From: Prosthecobacter debontii
Lineage (GTDB): Bacteria > Verrucomicrobiota > Verrucomicrobiia > Verrucomicrobiales > Akkermansiaceae
Direction of reading: 5' to 3'
DNA: 44,113 nucleotides
NCBI GenBank assembly: GCA_945869465.1
Contig: CAMBPB010000016.1
Span: 1-44,113 of the forward strand
Below are positions 16,526 to 24,202 of the stretch, piece after piece (position 1 is the stretch's first letter; every line of letters starts with the position of its first letter). The notes below the pieces were generated by a model. It searched no databases. It saw only the letters and a program-made list of their open reading frames with translations, and had not been told where the DNA came from. The position numbers and the translations under genes were made by a program.

Positions 16526-17569
16526 ATGAAACGACTCGAACGCAAGCTCGCCAACCTTCTCAACGGCTCCACCGCGCCCGCCGACTTCATCCTCGCGGAC
16601 GCCAAGGACGCCGACATGGCGTTCGGCATCACCGCCCCCGGCCCACAAAGCGGATCCTGCCGCCATGGCTACAACGAGTCGGAAGGTTGCTGGAAAACAC
16701 TCTCTCAATACCGCGAGCAAATTCGCGCCGTGATTGCCCAGGACATCGTGGACATCGTGCTGCTCTCCGCGTCGAACGTCGAACAACTCGCCATCAACGA
16801 AAACCTTTTCGCGAACTCCGACATCACGCCCGCCGCCCGCGCCAACGACTCCTCGGATGTGTGGGCCGTGCGCGGCGGAAAATACCCGACCGACCATCCG
16901 TCGCGATCATTTCGCTCGGCGACCATCGACCACATCAAATACGGCCGCCTTACCCATGATCACAGCGCGCCGTTCACCGGTGCGGATCTCGGACTTTATT
17001 CAATCACCTTCACTAACAATATCGACTGGGATTACAAGGCGCTGCAGGATTTCCATGACTTCCGCCTCGAGGCCGAGCGCAAGGGCTTCCGCTACTTCCT
17101 CGAAGCCTTCAACCCCAACGTCAATCCCGGAATTCCGGACAGGAAGGTCGCTGCGTTCCTGAACGACCACATCATCCGCACTCTTGCCGGGGTGACGGCA
17201 GCTGGCCGGCCGGTGTTTTTGAAGATTCCCTACAATGGCCCCGGACCGCTTGAAGAGCTGGTCTCATACGATTCCAATCTTGTCGTCGGCATCCTCGGCG
17301 GCGGCGCGGGAACGACACTCGACGCCTTCCAATTGATTCACGATGCCCGCAAGCACGGTGCGCGGGTCGCGCTATTCGGGCGCAAAATCAATCTATCGGA
17401 AAGCCCGTTCGCCTTTATCGAGTTCCTCCGCCGCGTGGTGGATGGCGAGATCTCGCCGACGGACGCGGTCAAGGCCTATCACTCGGTTTTGCAGCAGACC
17501 GGCATCAAGCCGCAGCGCGCGCTCCAACAGGACCTGCAACTGACCCTCAACAAAACGAGCTATCGTTGA
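16526..17569 (+). CDS. Aldolase-like TIM-barrel protein paired with a PfkB kinase
   Basis: A 347-residue protein with no exact family name that I can give. FILADAKDADMAFGITAPGP near the N-terminus, a central FRYFLEAFNPNVNPGIPD, and FLKIPYNGPGPLEELVSYD then VVGILGGGAGTT and GARVALFGRKI suggest a class I aldolase-type barrel. The Lys of FLKIPYNG sits where a Schiff-base lysine is expected, and the glycine-rich GILGGGAGTT plus LFGRKI sit where the phosphate-binding end of the barrel is expected. The stop overlaps the region just before the PfkB gene (20 bases to its ATG), so the two are almost certainly cotranslated. A phosphosugar lyase or isomerase acting on the kinase product is the simplest role; the Schiff-base assignment is inference. 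Confidence 0.7.
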   Translation: MKRLERKLANLLNGSTAPADFILADAKDADMAFGITAPGPQSGSCRHGYNESEGCWKTLSQYREQIRAVIAQDIVDIVLLSASNVEQLAINENLFANSDITPAARANDSSDVWAVRGGKYPTDHPSRSFRSATIDHIKYGRLTHDHSAPFTGADLGLYSITFTNNIDWDYKALQDFHDFRLEAERKGFRYFLEAFNPNVNPGIPDRKVAAFLNDHIIRTLAGVTAAGRPVFLKIPYNGPGPLEELVSYDSNLVVGILGGGAGTTLDAFQLIHDARKHGARVALFGRKINLSESPFAFIEFLRRVVDGEISPTDAVKAYHSVLQQTGIKPQRALQQDLQLTLNKTSYR

Positions 17570-17589
17570 GCCTTCATCCTGGCAAGTTC

Positions 17590-18768
17590 ATGAATCACCC
17601 CGCAACCCGTTCCTCCCCCCGCGCATGCCTGCTAGATCTCGCCCGTCGTGTGGATGGCCTGAATCCGCGAGGCTGCAATGTGGTAACCGGCTTCGATGGA
17701 TTTGTGGACGAAATGATTTCCCTGGTCGGCGAGCGCCGGTCGCTGGATGATTTCACCCCGGTTCCAGATATCACCGCCTTCGGCAGCCTGATCGCCGCCG
17801 CCGCCGGGCACGGCAGCCTGCGCGAAATCGTCATCACCGATGTGCATCCGGGCGGCTGCGCGGTCAATCTAGCGGACGGACTGGCCGGACTGGGCGTCAC
17901 GGTCGATTGTTTCGCCACCCTGGGCAATCCACCGCATCCGGCATTCGGCGAAATTGCCGGGAAATGTCACGGCTTTCACTCGTGGGGTGGCGAGCCGGGA
18001 CGCACGCTGGCGTTCGAATTCAAAGATGGCAAGTTGATGTTCAGCGCCGTCAGGCAACTCGCCGACTTCACGCCGGAGGCAGTGCGGGCTTTCCTGGCAG
18101 ACGGCGGATTCGCCGCCGCTTGCTCGGCCGCGCAAGTCATCGCATTGACCAATTGGACGCTCTATCCGCACATGACGGCGGTTTGGCGCATGCTTCAGCG
18201 CGAGGTGTTTTCAAAACTCAGCCACCGCCCGAATCTTTTCATCGATCTGGTTGACCCGTCAAGCCGCTCGGCCTCGGACATCCTTGCAATGACCGCAACC
18301 CTGCGCGATTTCGAGCCGATCGGACCGCTAACACTCGGACTCAATGGCAACGAGGCGGGCATCCTCAGCAGATTGCATGACTTGCCATCAGCGGCATCCG
18401 CTCCGGATGAGACGCTGCAACAAGCGTTCGCGCTGCGGGAGGTCCTCGGCATCAGCCGCGTGATCATTCACCGGACCTCGTTAGCGGTGAGCGCCGCCGC
18501 GGACGGTGGTTTCATCCAGGCCGCGCGGTTTTGCCCGAATCCCATGAAGAGCACCGGTGCCGGCGACCGCTTCAACGCAGGCTTCTGCCTTGGTCTGGCC
18601 CAAGGCCTGGCCGAATCCGATTCCCTAACACTCGGCTGCGCGGCGGCCGGATTCTTCGTTCGCAACGCACGCAGCGCAAGCCATCATGAACTGGTGGGTT
18701 TCCTGAAAGCCTGGGCCGATGATCCGCCGGAATCCGCCGCCATTCATACTTTCCACGGGCTGCGGTAG
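17590..18768 (+). CDS. PfkB-family carbohydrate kinase
   Basis: A 392-residue ribokinase-fold kinase. The N-terminal VVTGFDGFVDEMISLVG and the DVHPGGCAVNLADGLAGLGV motif are the PfkB signature 1 region, with the sugar-binding GG. The C-terminal signature is NPMKSTGAGDRFNAGFCLG with the catalytic Asp in GAGD. The family phosphorylates sugars such as fructose 1-phosphate, ribose or tagatose 6-phosphate; the substrate cannot be read here. ATG at 17590 was chosen over a TTG at 17566. It follows the aldolase-like gene by 20 bases. Its 3' end overlaps the 3' end of the convergent Gfo/Idh gene by 25 bases, so there is no spacer for a terminator. Confidence 0.87.
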   Translation: MNHPATRSSPRACLLDLARRVDGLNPRGCNVVTGFDGFVDEMISLVGERRSLDDFTPVPDITAFGSLIAAAAGHGSLREIVITDVHPGGCAVNLADGLAGLGVTVDCFATLGNPPHPAFGEIAGKCHGFHSWGGEPGRTLAFEFKDGKLMFSAVRQLADFTPEAVRAFLADGGFAAACSAAQVIALTNWTLYPHMTAVWRMLQREVFSKLSHRPNLFIDLVDPSSRSASDILAMTATLRDFEPIGPLTLGLNGNEAGILSRLHDLPSAASAPDETLQQAFALREVLGISRVIIHRTSLAVSAAADGGFIQAARFCPNPMKSTGAGDRFNAGFCLGLAQGLAESDSLTLGCAAAGFFVRNARSASHHELVGFLKAWADDPPESAAIHTFHGLR

Positions 18769-20096
18769 TCGCGGGTCAGCCACTTCGGATCCCCGGTTCC
18801 GCCGGTAAACTCGGACTTCGCCGGGTCCCACTTGAAACCGGCGTTGTGATAATAACTCTGATTCATCAGGTGGCAGCAGATCGCGCTGTGCCCGCCGACG
18901 ATTTCACTGGTGACGGGTTTCTTGCGGCTCTTGATGCAATCAATGAAATCGGTGATGTGGTTCTTGCTAACATACAGCTCGACCTTCGCGTCTTTCAGAT
19001 AAGCCCGCTCGGCTTTCTGCACCTCGGCTTCGGTGGACGTCGCACGCTTGGGTTCACCTTCCTCCGCCTTTGCAGGACCATTGTATTTGCCGCTTTGGGC
19101 GACGACTTTGCCATCCACCACCAATACGAACTTGCCGCGGTTGACAAGCACCTCGCCATTCGAGCCATGGAAATGCACGCCGAAGCCGCCCTTGTGCTCA
19201 ACGTAAACACCGTTCGCATACACCAGCTTGCAACCGCTGCCACCTCCCGCGGCGATCACTTGCACCGGCCCGCTTTCATCCATCCCCAATCCCCACTGCG
19301 CGATGTCGAGATGATGCGCGCCCCAGTCCCCCACTCCGCCGCTGCCATATTCGCGGAACGAGCGCCAACTCCCGAAGCCGTTCATCGGGCACAAGGCCTT
19401 GTTATAGCCGCGCATCGGTGCCGGGCCATTCCACAAATCCCAGTCCAACCCCGCAGGAGTCGCTTCGACGGGAAGTGAGTCGGATGGTTTGGGCGGACCG
19501 CCAAACGCACATTCGACATGACTCAGCTTGCCGATCACGCCGTTGCGCACCAACTGGCTGGCGATGCGGAACTCCTTCATCGAACGCTGCATCGAACCGG
19601 TTTGCAGCACGCGCTTGTTGGCCGCCACGGCTTTCATCACCTCGACCGCCTCGTGAATGTTGTGTGTGAGAGGCTTTTCGCAATACACGTCCTTGCCGGC
19701 GCGCAGCGCGGCGATCGTCGCAATCGCGTGCCAATGGTCGGGCGTGGCGATGCAGACCGCATCGATGTCCTTGCGACCGACCAGCTCGCGGAAATCGTTG
19801 TAGGCGATGCAGTCCGTATTTTTGTTAGCATCGTCCACGCGTTTCTTGGCGGCGTTCCGGCGGGCGGTATCCACGTCGCAGACAGCGAGCACCTTCACTT
19901 CGGGTTGACTGAGGAAGGCGCCGAGCAGACCGTTCGCCTGATTGCCGGTGCCGATGAAGCCCAGCGTGATCTTGCCGCCCGGTCCGGTCGGGGCCGACCA
20001 GATCTGCGAGGGCAGGATGAAGGGGCCAAGCGTCGCGGCGGCGGTGAATTGATTCAGGAATGTTCTGCGGGTGTGTTTCATCGGTTTGGTTTTCAT
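18744..20096 (-). CDS. Tat-exported Gfo/Idh/MocA oxidoreductase (third of three)
   Basis: A 450-residue member of the same superfamily. The start contains HTRRTFLNQFTAAATLG, a twin-arginine signal. The Rossmann segment is GFIGTGNQANGLLGAFL and AVCDVDTARRNAA; the catalytic EKP motif is present in its usual form (VYCEKPLTHN) after IATPDHWHAIA. The substrate domain has GLDWDLWNGPAPMRGYN, YGSGGVGDWGAHHLDIAQW and a C-terminal KNHITDFIDCIKSRK. This is closer to the typical Planctomycetes/Verrucomicrobia exported type than the other two paralogues, which carry QKP in place of EKP. Start codons at 20096 and 20081 are both possible. Its 3' end overlaps the PfkB gene. Confidence 0.88.
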   Translation of the reverse strand: MKTKPMKHTRRTFLNQFTAAATLGPFILPSQIWSAPTGPGGKITLGFIGTGNQANGLLGAFLSQPEVKVLAVCDVDTARRNAAKKRVDDANKNTDCIAYNDFRELVGRKDIDAVCIATPDHWHAIATIAALRAGKDVYCEKPLTHNIHEAVEVMKAVAANKRVLQTGSMQRSMKEFRIASQLVRNGVIGKLSHVECAFGGPPKPSDSLPVEATPAGLDWDLWNGPAPMRGYNKALCPMNGFGSWRSFREYGSGGVGDWGAHHLDIAQWGLGMDESGPVQVIAAGGGSGCKLVYANGVYVEHKGGFGVHFHGSNGEVLVNRGKFVLVVDGKVVAQSGKYNGPAKAEEGEPKRATSTEAEVQKAERAYLKDAKVELYVSKNHITDFIDCIKSRKKPVTSEIVGGHSAICCHLMNQSYYHNAGFKWDPAKSEFTGGTGDPKWLTRDYRSPWKV

Positions 20097-20298
20097 TTCT
20101 TCAGATGGACGGTCAGGCGCAGGGTAGTAACATCCGTAAAGGTAATCAGCATATCGACGCACCCGGGTTCCACAAGACCCAACACAGACTCGTCGCAATT
20201 CAAAAAACCTCCGCCTTTCCGCCCTGCTGAGCCAACACTTCGATTGCCGTGGCGACCACCAGTTTCCGATACCATTTGGTCTTCATTGATGCTCGGAT

Positions 20299-20935
20299 CT
20301 ATCGGCTGATGGTGATCACCACCGGTTCGGAAACCAAGCCCTCCGGCGTGACGCTCAGGCGGATCTCGCGCGGAGTGCGGGCCGCCTTGGTCACGCCCAG
20401 GCACAGCCCGTGAAACGCCTTATGCTGCGTGGCTTTGAACGGTGCGTGGCTGGTCGGATCGCCGTTGTCCACTCCTGCGATCACGCCGGGGCCCTCAATG
20501 GCGCAACGAATCATCTGGTCGGCGTTCGGGCAGAGATTGCCGTCCTTGTCCACGATGCGGACTTCGACAAACGACAGGTCCTCTCCATCGGACGAAATCT
20601 GTTCCTCCAAACCCAGGCCCGTGGACGACGACCATGATGTCATCCTCCCAGTTAGGGTATATCCGATGCGCAGCACCTTCCATTGGCCCGCCGGCACCGC
20701 CGGGAAAAGCCTGGACCGCCACATCCTGATAGAAGCGCCAATCCGCCGGAGGATTCGGCAGCCTGCCAATGAAGCCCCGAATCCCTGTTAGAACGGATTC
20801 GGAGCTCACATGCCGCTTGCACGCCTGTTCGGGCTCGGTCCACCCTGACGCACAGCCAGAACCACCACGTCCACATCCGGGACGAATCGGGTGGTTGGCG
20901 AAAGCCAGCGACCAGAGGGTCGTCCGCCGCCGTCA
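20299..20935 (-). pseudogene. Glycosidase remnants: GH106-like front joined to GH2-like tail
   Basis: No intact gene, but recognisable pieces in two minus-strand frames. The upstream piece (about 20935-20690) encodes WTEPEQACKRHVSSE, then GFIGRLPNPPADWRFYQDVA. This is the pattern I remember from GH106 alpha-L-rhamnosidases (TPEQ..., GKLPQPP..., FYRDIAVLAF). A frame change follows, then VLRIGYTLTG and GLGLE, again GH106-like (family: VLRIGHTLTG, GRGLECDK). From about 20580 the frame continues into DLSFVEVRIVDKDGN, then MIRCAIEGPGVIAGVDNGD. This is the C-terminal domain of GH2 beta-galactosidase-type enzymes, and it ends at a stop at 20299. Catalytic domains are missing, so the region cannot make an active enzyme. 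It looks like two deleted CAZyme genes fused by deletion. Confidence 0.6.
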
Positions 20936-21000
20936 CCGCCGAGGCGTAGCCCAGACCACCCAGCGTTAGGTTTTTAGGGCTTTCGTCACGGTCACTTGAT

Positions 21001-21633
21001 CTATTTTTCGGACGCGGGGATCACGGGCACGGATTGTTTGGCCAGTCCGATTTGAAATTTGCGCCCCCGTCACGGGTGGCTTGAAAGTAGATAATAGATC
21101 CCGTCTTCAAGATAGACAAAGGGGTCGTTGCATTTGCCCGTGTTGAGCACCGGATTTCCAGGGTGTTTCTTCCACGTGCGAAGGTCGGTGGATGCGGCAT
21201 AGCCGATCTAGACGGATCGGCTGGCACACTTCCCGGCGTAATACATGTAATAAACTCCGTCTTTCAAAATCGGCTTGGCCGGAGCCTGTGGGCGTTCCTC
21301 ATCCCATTCACCTGCTTTGCCTTTTTCAATGGCCACACCCTGCCTGGTCCAATTGAGGCCATCGGGCGAGGTCGCATGATCGATTCGCGGCTCCCCTTTG
21401 CCGCCGGCTCCGCCATCCTGCCATGGGTTGGCGCTGGTATAATACATGTGCCAGGTATCGCCAACCCTAATGATGGATGGATCCCTGGCCCAGCCGTCAT
21501 CCGGATCACAATAGACAGGCAGTTCGCCCGCCTTCCATGCGGAGGCCGCCACCCGCGGAACAGGCGGTTGCGCCCCGCAGGCGACGGCGAGACACGTGAA
21601 CCAAATGGAAGGGAACAGGCGGTCTATTCTCAT
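21001..21633 (-). pseudogene. GH43-like beta-propeller gene with two in-frame stops
   Basis: A secreted five-bladed-propeller-type protein, broken. It starts at 21633 with MRIDRLFPSIWFTCLAVACG, a signal peptide. It continues with DGWARDPSIIRVGDTWHMYY and YYMYYAGKCAS, the repeated blade pattern of GH43/GH32/GH68-clan proteins with the catalytic-base-like Asp in RDPS. A TAG interrupts the frame at about 21210 and the same frame then continues with IGYAASTDLRTWKKHPGNPV and NDPFVYLEDGIYYL. A TGA follows at about 21074, then more coding-like sequence (KFQIGLAKQSVPVIPASEK) to a final TAG at 21001. The signal is a full-length decayed gene with nonsense mutations and little frame damage, so it was probably inactivated recently. 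Confidence 0.65.
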
Positions 21634-21726
21634 GGATGGATGGATTATTTCACTCACTTTTCTCCTGACGGCACCGTGCCTTCCGGACACAGCACTCCAG
21701 TCACCCCGGCGGTTGCAAGCAAAAGC

Positions 21727-21752
21727 GCGGTGCGGGCTATTACCCGCACCGC
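21727..21752 (-). terminator. Rho-independent terminator of the sialate esterase gene
   Basis: A perfect 10-bp stem (GCGGTGCGGG/CCCGCACCGC) with a 6-base loop lies about 37 bases past the stop of the minus-strand esterase gene. On the minus strand the hairpin is followed by GCTTTTGC, giving the short T-run. Confidence 0.75.
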
Positions 21753-21789
21753 GATTGGTTAGTTCCGGATGATTTGCCGGAGCACTGGC

Positions 21790-23385
21790 TCACCAATCAT
21801 CCGTGCGGAAGGGCGAGGCGGGAAGTCCGTCGCGGTTGTAGAGATTGGCACCGTCCGGGTTCATTTCGAACGCATAACGCACCGCCACGGGTTCCTTGAC
21901 ATCGGGAGAGGAAACCGTGACTGTGTTGTTATCGATGACCGCGTCGGCCCAGAACCATTTCTTGTCGGCCCCGGCGATGGCGAAGCGCTGGAGTTTGCCC
22001 TCCTTGTTCTCAACCGCGGGATTGCGGCCGTCTTTCTTGCCGAGCATCAGGCCTTTGCCGGTGTGATCGAAGGCGAGACGAGCCTTGCCATTTTCGATCT
22101 TGAGCGCCTTGAACAGCGGGCCCGAATAGACCACGTCCTTTTTGCCATAGTCCTTGGCCAAGGCCCACAGGGCAAGACGCATGCCCACGTCGAATTTGTT
22201 TTTCGGATGAATGTCGTTGGCTTCGGGGAGCGCCACCGTGTCGATGATGACCGCCATGCCGGTGTTAGGAATGGAAAGCGACTTGGTTTGAGCCTCGCGG
22301 AGTTTGGCCCAGCCATTGCCGCCCGCAGGATCCTGCGTTGGGGCCTGGAAGTTGGCGAGTTGCACGAAATAGAACGGAAAATCGCCGATCCCCCACTGCT
22401 TGCGCCAACCGCCGATCAGAGCGCGCTTCTTGTCGTAATAGGCTTCACCCTCGGTGCCGTTGGATTCGCCCTGATACCAAAGGGCGCCCTTGATGGGAAA
22501 CCGCACGATGGGATGGATCATTGCGTTATACATGCCGCTGTAGGAGCTCTTCGAGGACGGCATGCCGGGGATCACCGGCGGCGGAGTCGTCTGGACACCC
22601 GCAGCCAGATTCTTGCGAGTCTGGGCGATCCAGTTCTCCATGCCGGTCAAGGCGACGGGCAACTGGGTCTGATAGGCTTTCAACGCTTCCTGCCGTGCGG
22701 TGAACTCCGGTTTCAAAGAATCCACCAGACCGAGGCCCTCGTCCGCCACCCATGGCTCGATCCTGGTCCCGCCCCAGTTGGAATCCACGATGCCGATCGG
22801 GACCCCGGTCTTCTCTTGAATCTCACGGGCGAAATAGAAACCCACCGCCGTGAACTGGGCGACTGTTTCCGGCGAGCAAACCTGCCATGGCGTCGCGGCG
22901 GGTGCATCCGGCTGCGGCTCGGGGGTCTGCGTATGGTGGAACTTGATGCGGCGGATCTTCGGAAAGCCCGCGGCCTTGATGTCTTCCTGTCCATTAGATT
23001 GGCCAAGATTCCATTCCATGTTCGATTGGCCGGAGCAAACCCAGATGTCGCCGACGATCACATTCTTCAGACTCAGGATGTTTTTACCCTTCACCGTCAG
23101 CTCCAGATTCTCGCCTTGTTTGATGACGGGAAGTTCGACTTTCCACGCGCCCTGGGCGTCCGCCTTGGTGGCTGCGGATTTTCCGGCCACCGTCACGCTC
23201 ACCTCCTCGCCGGCGTCAGCCCATCCCCATACCCGCACCGGTTGGTCCCGTTGCAGCATCATGTTGTCGGTGAAAATCTTCGGCAGGCGCACGTCCGCCG
23301 CGGCGGGGATTGCACTGACGATGATGGCGGCACCTAGGATCAGGTGAAGTTTGTGGTGATGGAAAACGGAGCTTTGTTGTTTCAT
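21790..23385 (-). CDS. Sialate O-acetylesterase-like secreted hydrolase
   Basis: A 531-residue exported esterase. The signal peptide ends around IPAAADV. An N-terminal beta-sandwich follows (LPKIFTDNMMLQRDQPVRVW, then GAWKVELP). The SGNH core has the nucleophile in VCSGQSNMEWNL, then GIVDSNWGGTRIEPW, the GALWYQGESNGTEGE segment, and the Asp/His part in ALPEANDIHPKNK. This order is that of the bacterial sialate-9-O-acetylesterase family, which removes acetyl groups from sialic acids or, in many polysaccharide degraders, from xylan, pectin or sulfated glycans. The substrate is unknown here. Length is typical. The same-strand GDSL hydrolase, transglutaminase-like protein and second esterase upstream suggest one deacetylation locus. 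Confidence 0.88.
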   Translation of the reverse strand: MKQQSSVFHHHKLHLILGAAIIVSAIPAAADVRLPKIFTDNMMLQRDQPVRVWGWADAGEEVSVTVAGKSAATKADAQGAWKVELPVIKQGENLELTVKGKNILSLKNVIVGDIWVCSGQSNMEWNLGQSNGQEDIKAAGFPKIRRIKFHHTQTPEPQPDAPAATPWQVCSPETVAQFTAVGFYFAREIQEKTGVPIGIVDSNWGGTRIEPWVADEGLGLVDSLKPEFTARQEALKAYQTQLPVALTGMENWIAQTRKNLAAGVQTTPPPVIPGMPSSKSSYSGMYNAMIHPIVRFPIKGALWYQGESNGTEGEAYYDKKRALIGGWRKQWGIGDFPFYFVQLANFQAPTQDPAGGNGWAKLREAQTKSLSIPNTGMAVIIDTVALPEANDIHPKNKFDVGMRLALWALAKDYGKKDVVYSGPLFKALKIENGKARLAFDHTGKGLMLGKKDGRNPAVENKEGKLQRFAIAGADKKWFWADAVIDNNTVTVSSPDVKEPVAVRYAFEMNPDGANLYNRDGLPASPFRTDDW

Positions 23386-23463
23386 GGTGGATGGGAAGAG
23401 TTCGAGAATGTGCGGCCAAGTCCTGGCCGCAGGATTTGCACAGCTTAGCGAGCCGCGGGACTG

Positions 23464-24198
23464 TTATTGCGCGGGCTTGGGATCCGCCCAGCTTTGCTTT
23501 GCCTTTGCGATTTGCTCATCGCTGAGACCAAACGCCCTGAGCACTCCGGTGGCCATCATCTCGTTGCCGGCGGGAGCCATGTGCACTCCGTCCGAGGTGA
23601 TGATGTTGCCCTTCTTCTCGGGGCCGGCCTTGGTGATGATGGCCTGCATGTCGGCATTCAAGTCGGCTAACAAGCAATTCTTCTCCTTGGCGAGGGTCCG
23701 CAGGAACTCATTGTAGGTGATCAGTTTTTGATTGTTCGGATTGGGTTCGTCCTCACCAATCATCGTCGAGGTGAGGATCATCACCTTGACTCCCGCGGCC
23801 TGACATTGATCGACGATCTTTGTGATGTTTTGCTTGTATGCGTCCAGCCCCACGCCATTCGCGCCGTGCCAGACGTCATTCACGCCGCAGCTCAGCGTCA
23901 TCCAATCCGGCTTTTTGCTCAAGGCATCGCGTTCGAGGCGTTCCAGCATGTTGTTGGATTTGTGGCCGCTGATACCGGCGGGGATGGCGGTCGTCTTCAC
24001 GCCCACCGCCTCCAACCCGCGGATCACCAGCGTGACGTAGCCCTTGGGGGCGGCGCCGGCCTGGGTGATCGAATCGCCCATGAAGGCGATTTTTTGTCCG
24101 TCCTTGACCTGCAACTCCGCCGCCCGCAGCGCGGTGGAAAAGGTTGCGCCGATCATCAGCGCTGCCGCTGCCTGCCAAATGTTCATTGTCATTTTCAT
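23464..24198 (-). CDS. SGNH/GDSL-family secreted hydrolase
   Basis: A 244-residue exported hydrolase. The signal peptide is about residues 1-27 (ending ALRAAEL). Block I carries the nucleophile in KIAFMGDSITQAG, block III the oxyanion Asn in SCGVNDVWHG, and block V the Asp/His pair in SDGVHMAPAGN. It resembles rhamnogalacturonan acetylesterase-like and lysophospholipase L1-like SGNH proteins that remove acetyl groups from carbohydrates. It lies between the large esterase (78 bases downstream) and the transglutaminase-like gene, whose stop is only four bases from this gene's start, so the three are likely cotranscribed on the minus strand. Confidence 0.88.
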   Translation of the reverse strand: MKMTMNIWQAAAALMIGATFSTALRAAELQVKDGQKIAFMGDSITQAGAAPKGYVTLVIRGLEAVGVKTTAIPAGISGHKSNNMLERLERDALSKKPDWMTLSCGVNDVWHGANGVGLDAYKQNITKIVDQCQAAGVKVMILTSTMIGEDEPNPNNQKLITYNEFLRTLAKEKNCLLADLNADMQAIITKAGPEKKGNIITSDGVHMAPAGNEMMATGVLRAFGLSDEQIAKAKQSWADPKPAQ

Positions 24199-24202
24199 TG
24201 TG

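Noticed and set aside
20200..20286. A 28-residue minus-strand reading frame (MKTKWYRKLVVATAIEVLAQ)
   Set aside because: Too short, no ribosome-binding site, and the composition can arise by chance in this gap next to pseudogenes.
21001..21633. Selenocysteine or stop-codon read-through in the GH43-like gene
   Set aside because: One stop is TAG and the other TGA, with no SECIS-like hairpin seen after the TGA; decay next to another broken CAZyme is simpler.
21769..23337. A 522-codon open frame on the plus strand across the sialate esterase gene
   Set aside because: It lies opposite a gene with clear catalytic motifs and a signal peptide; its own composition (His/Arg/Gly-rich) has no family signal. 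It is a GC-driven antisense shadow.
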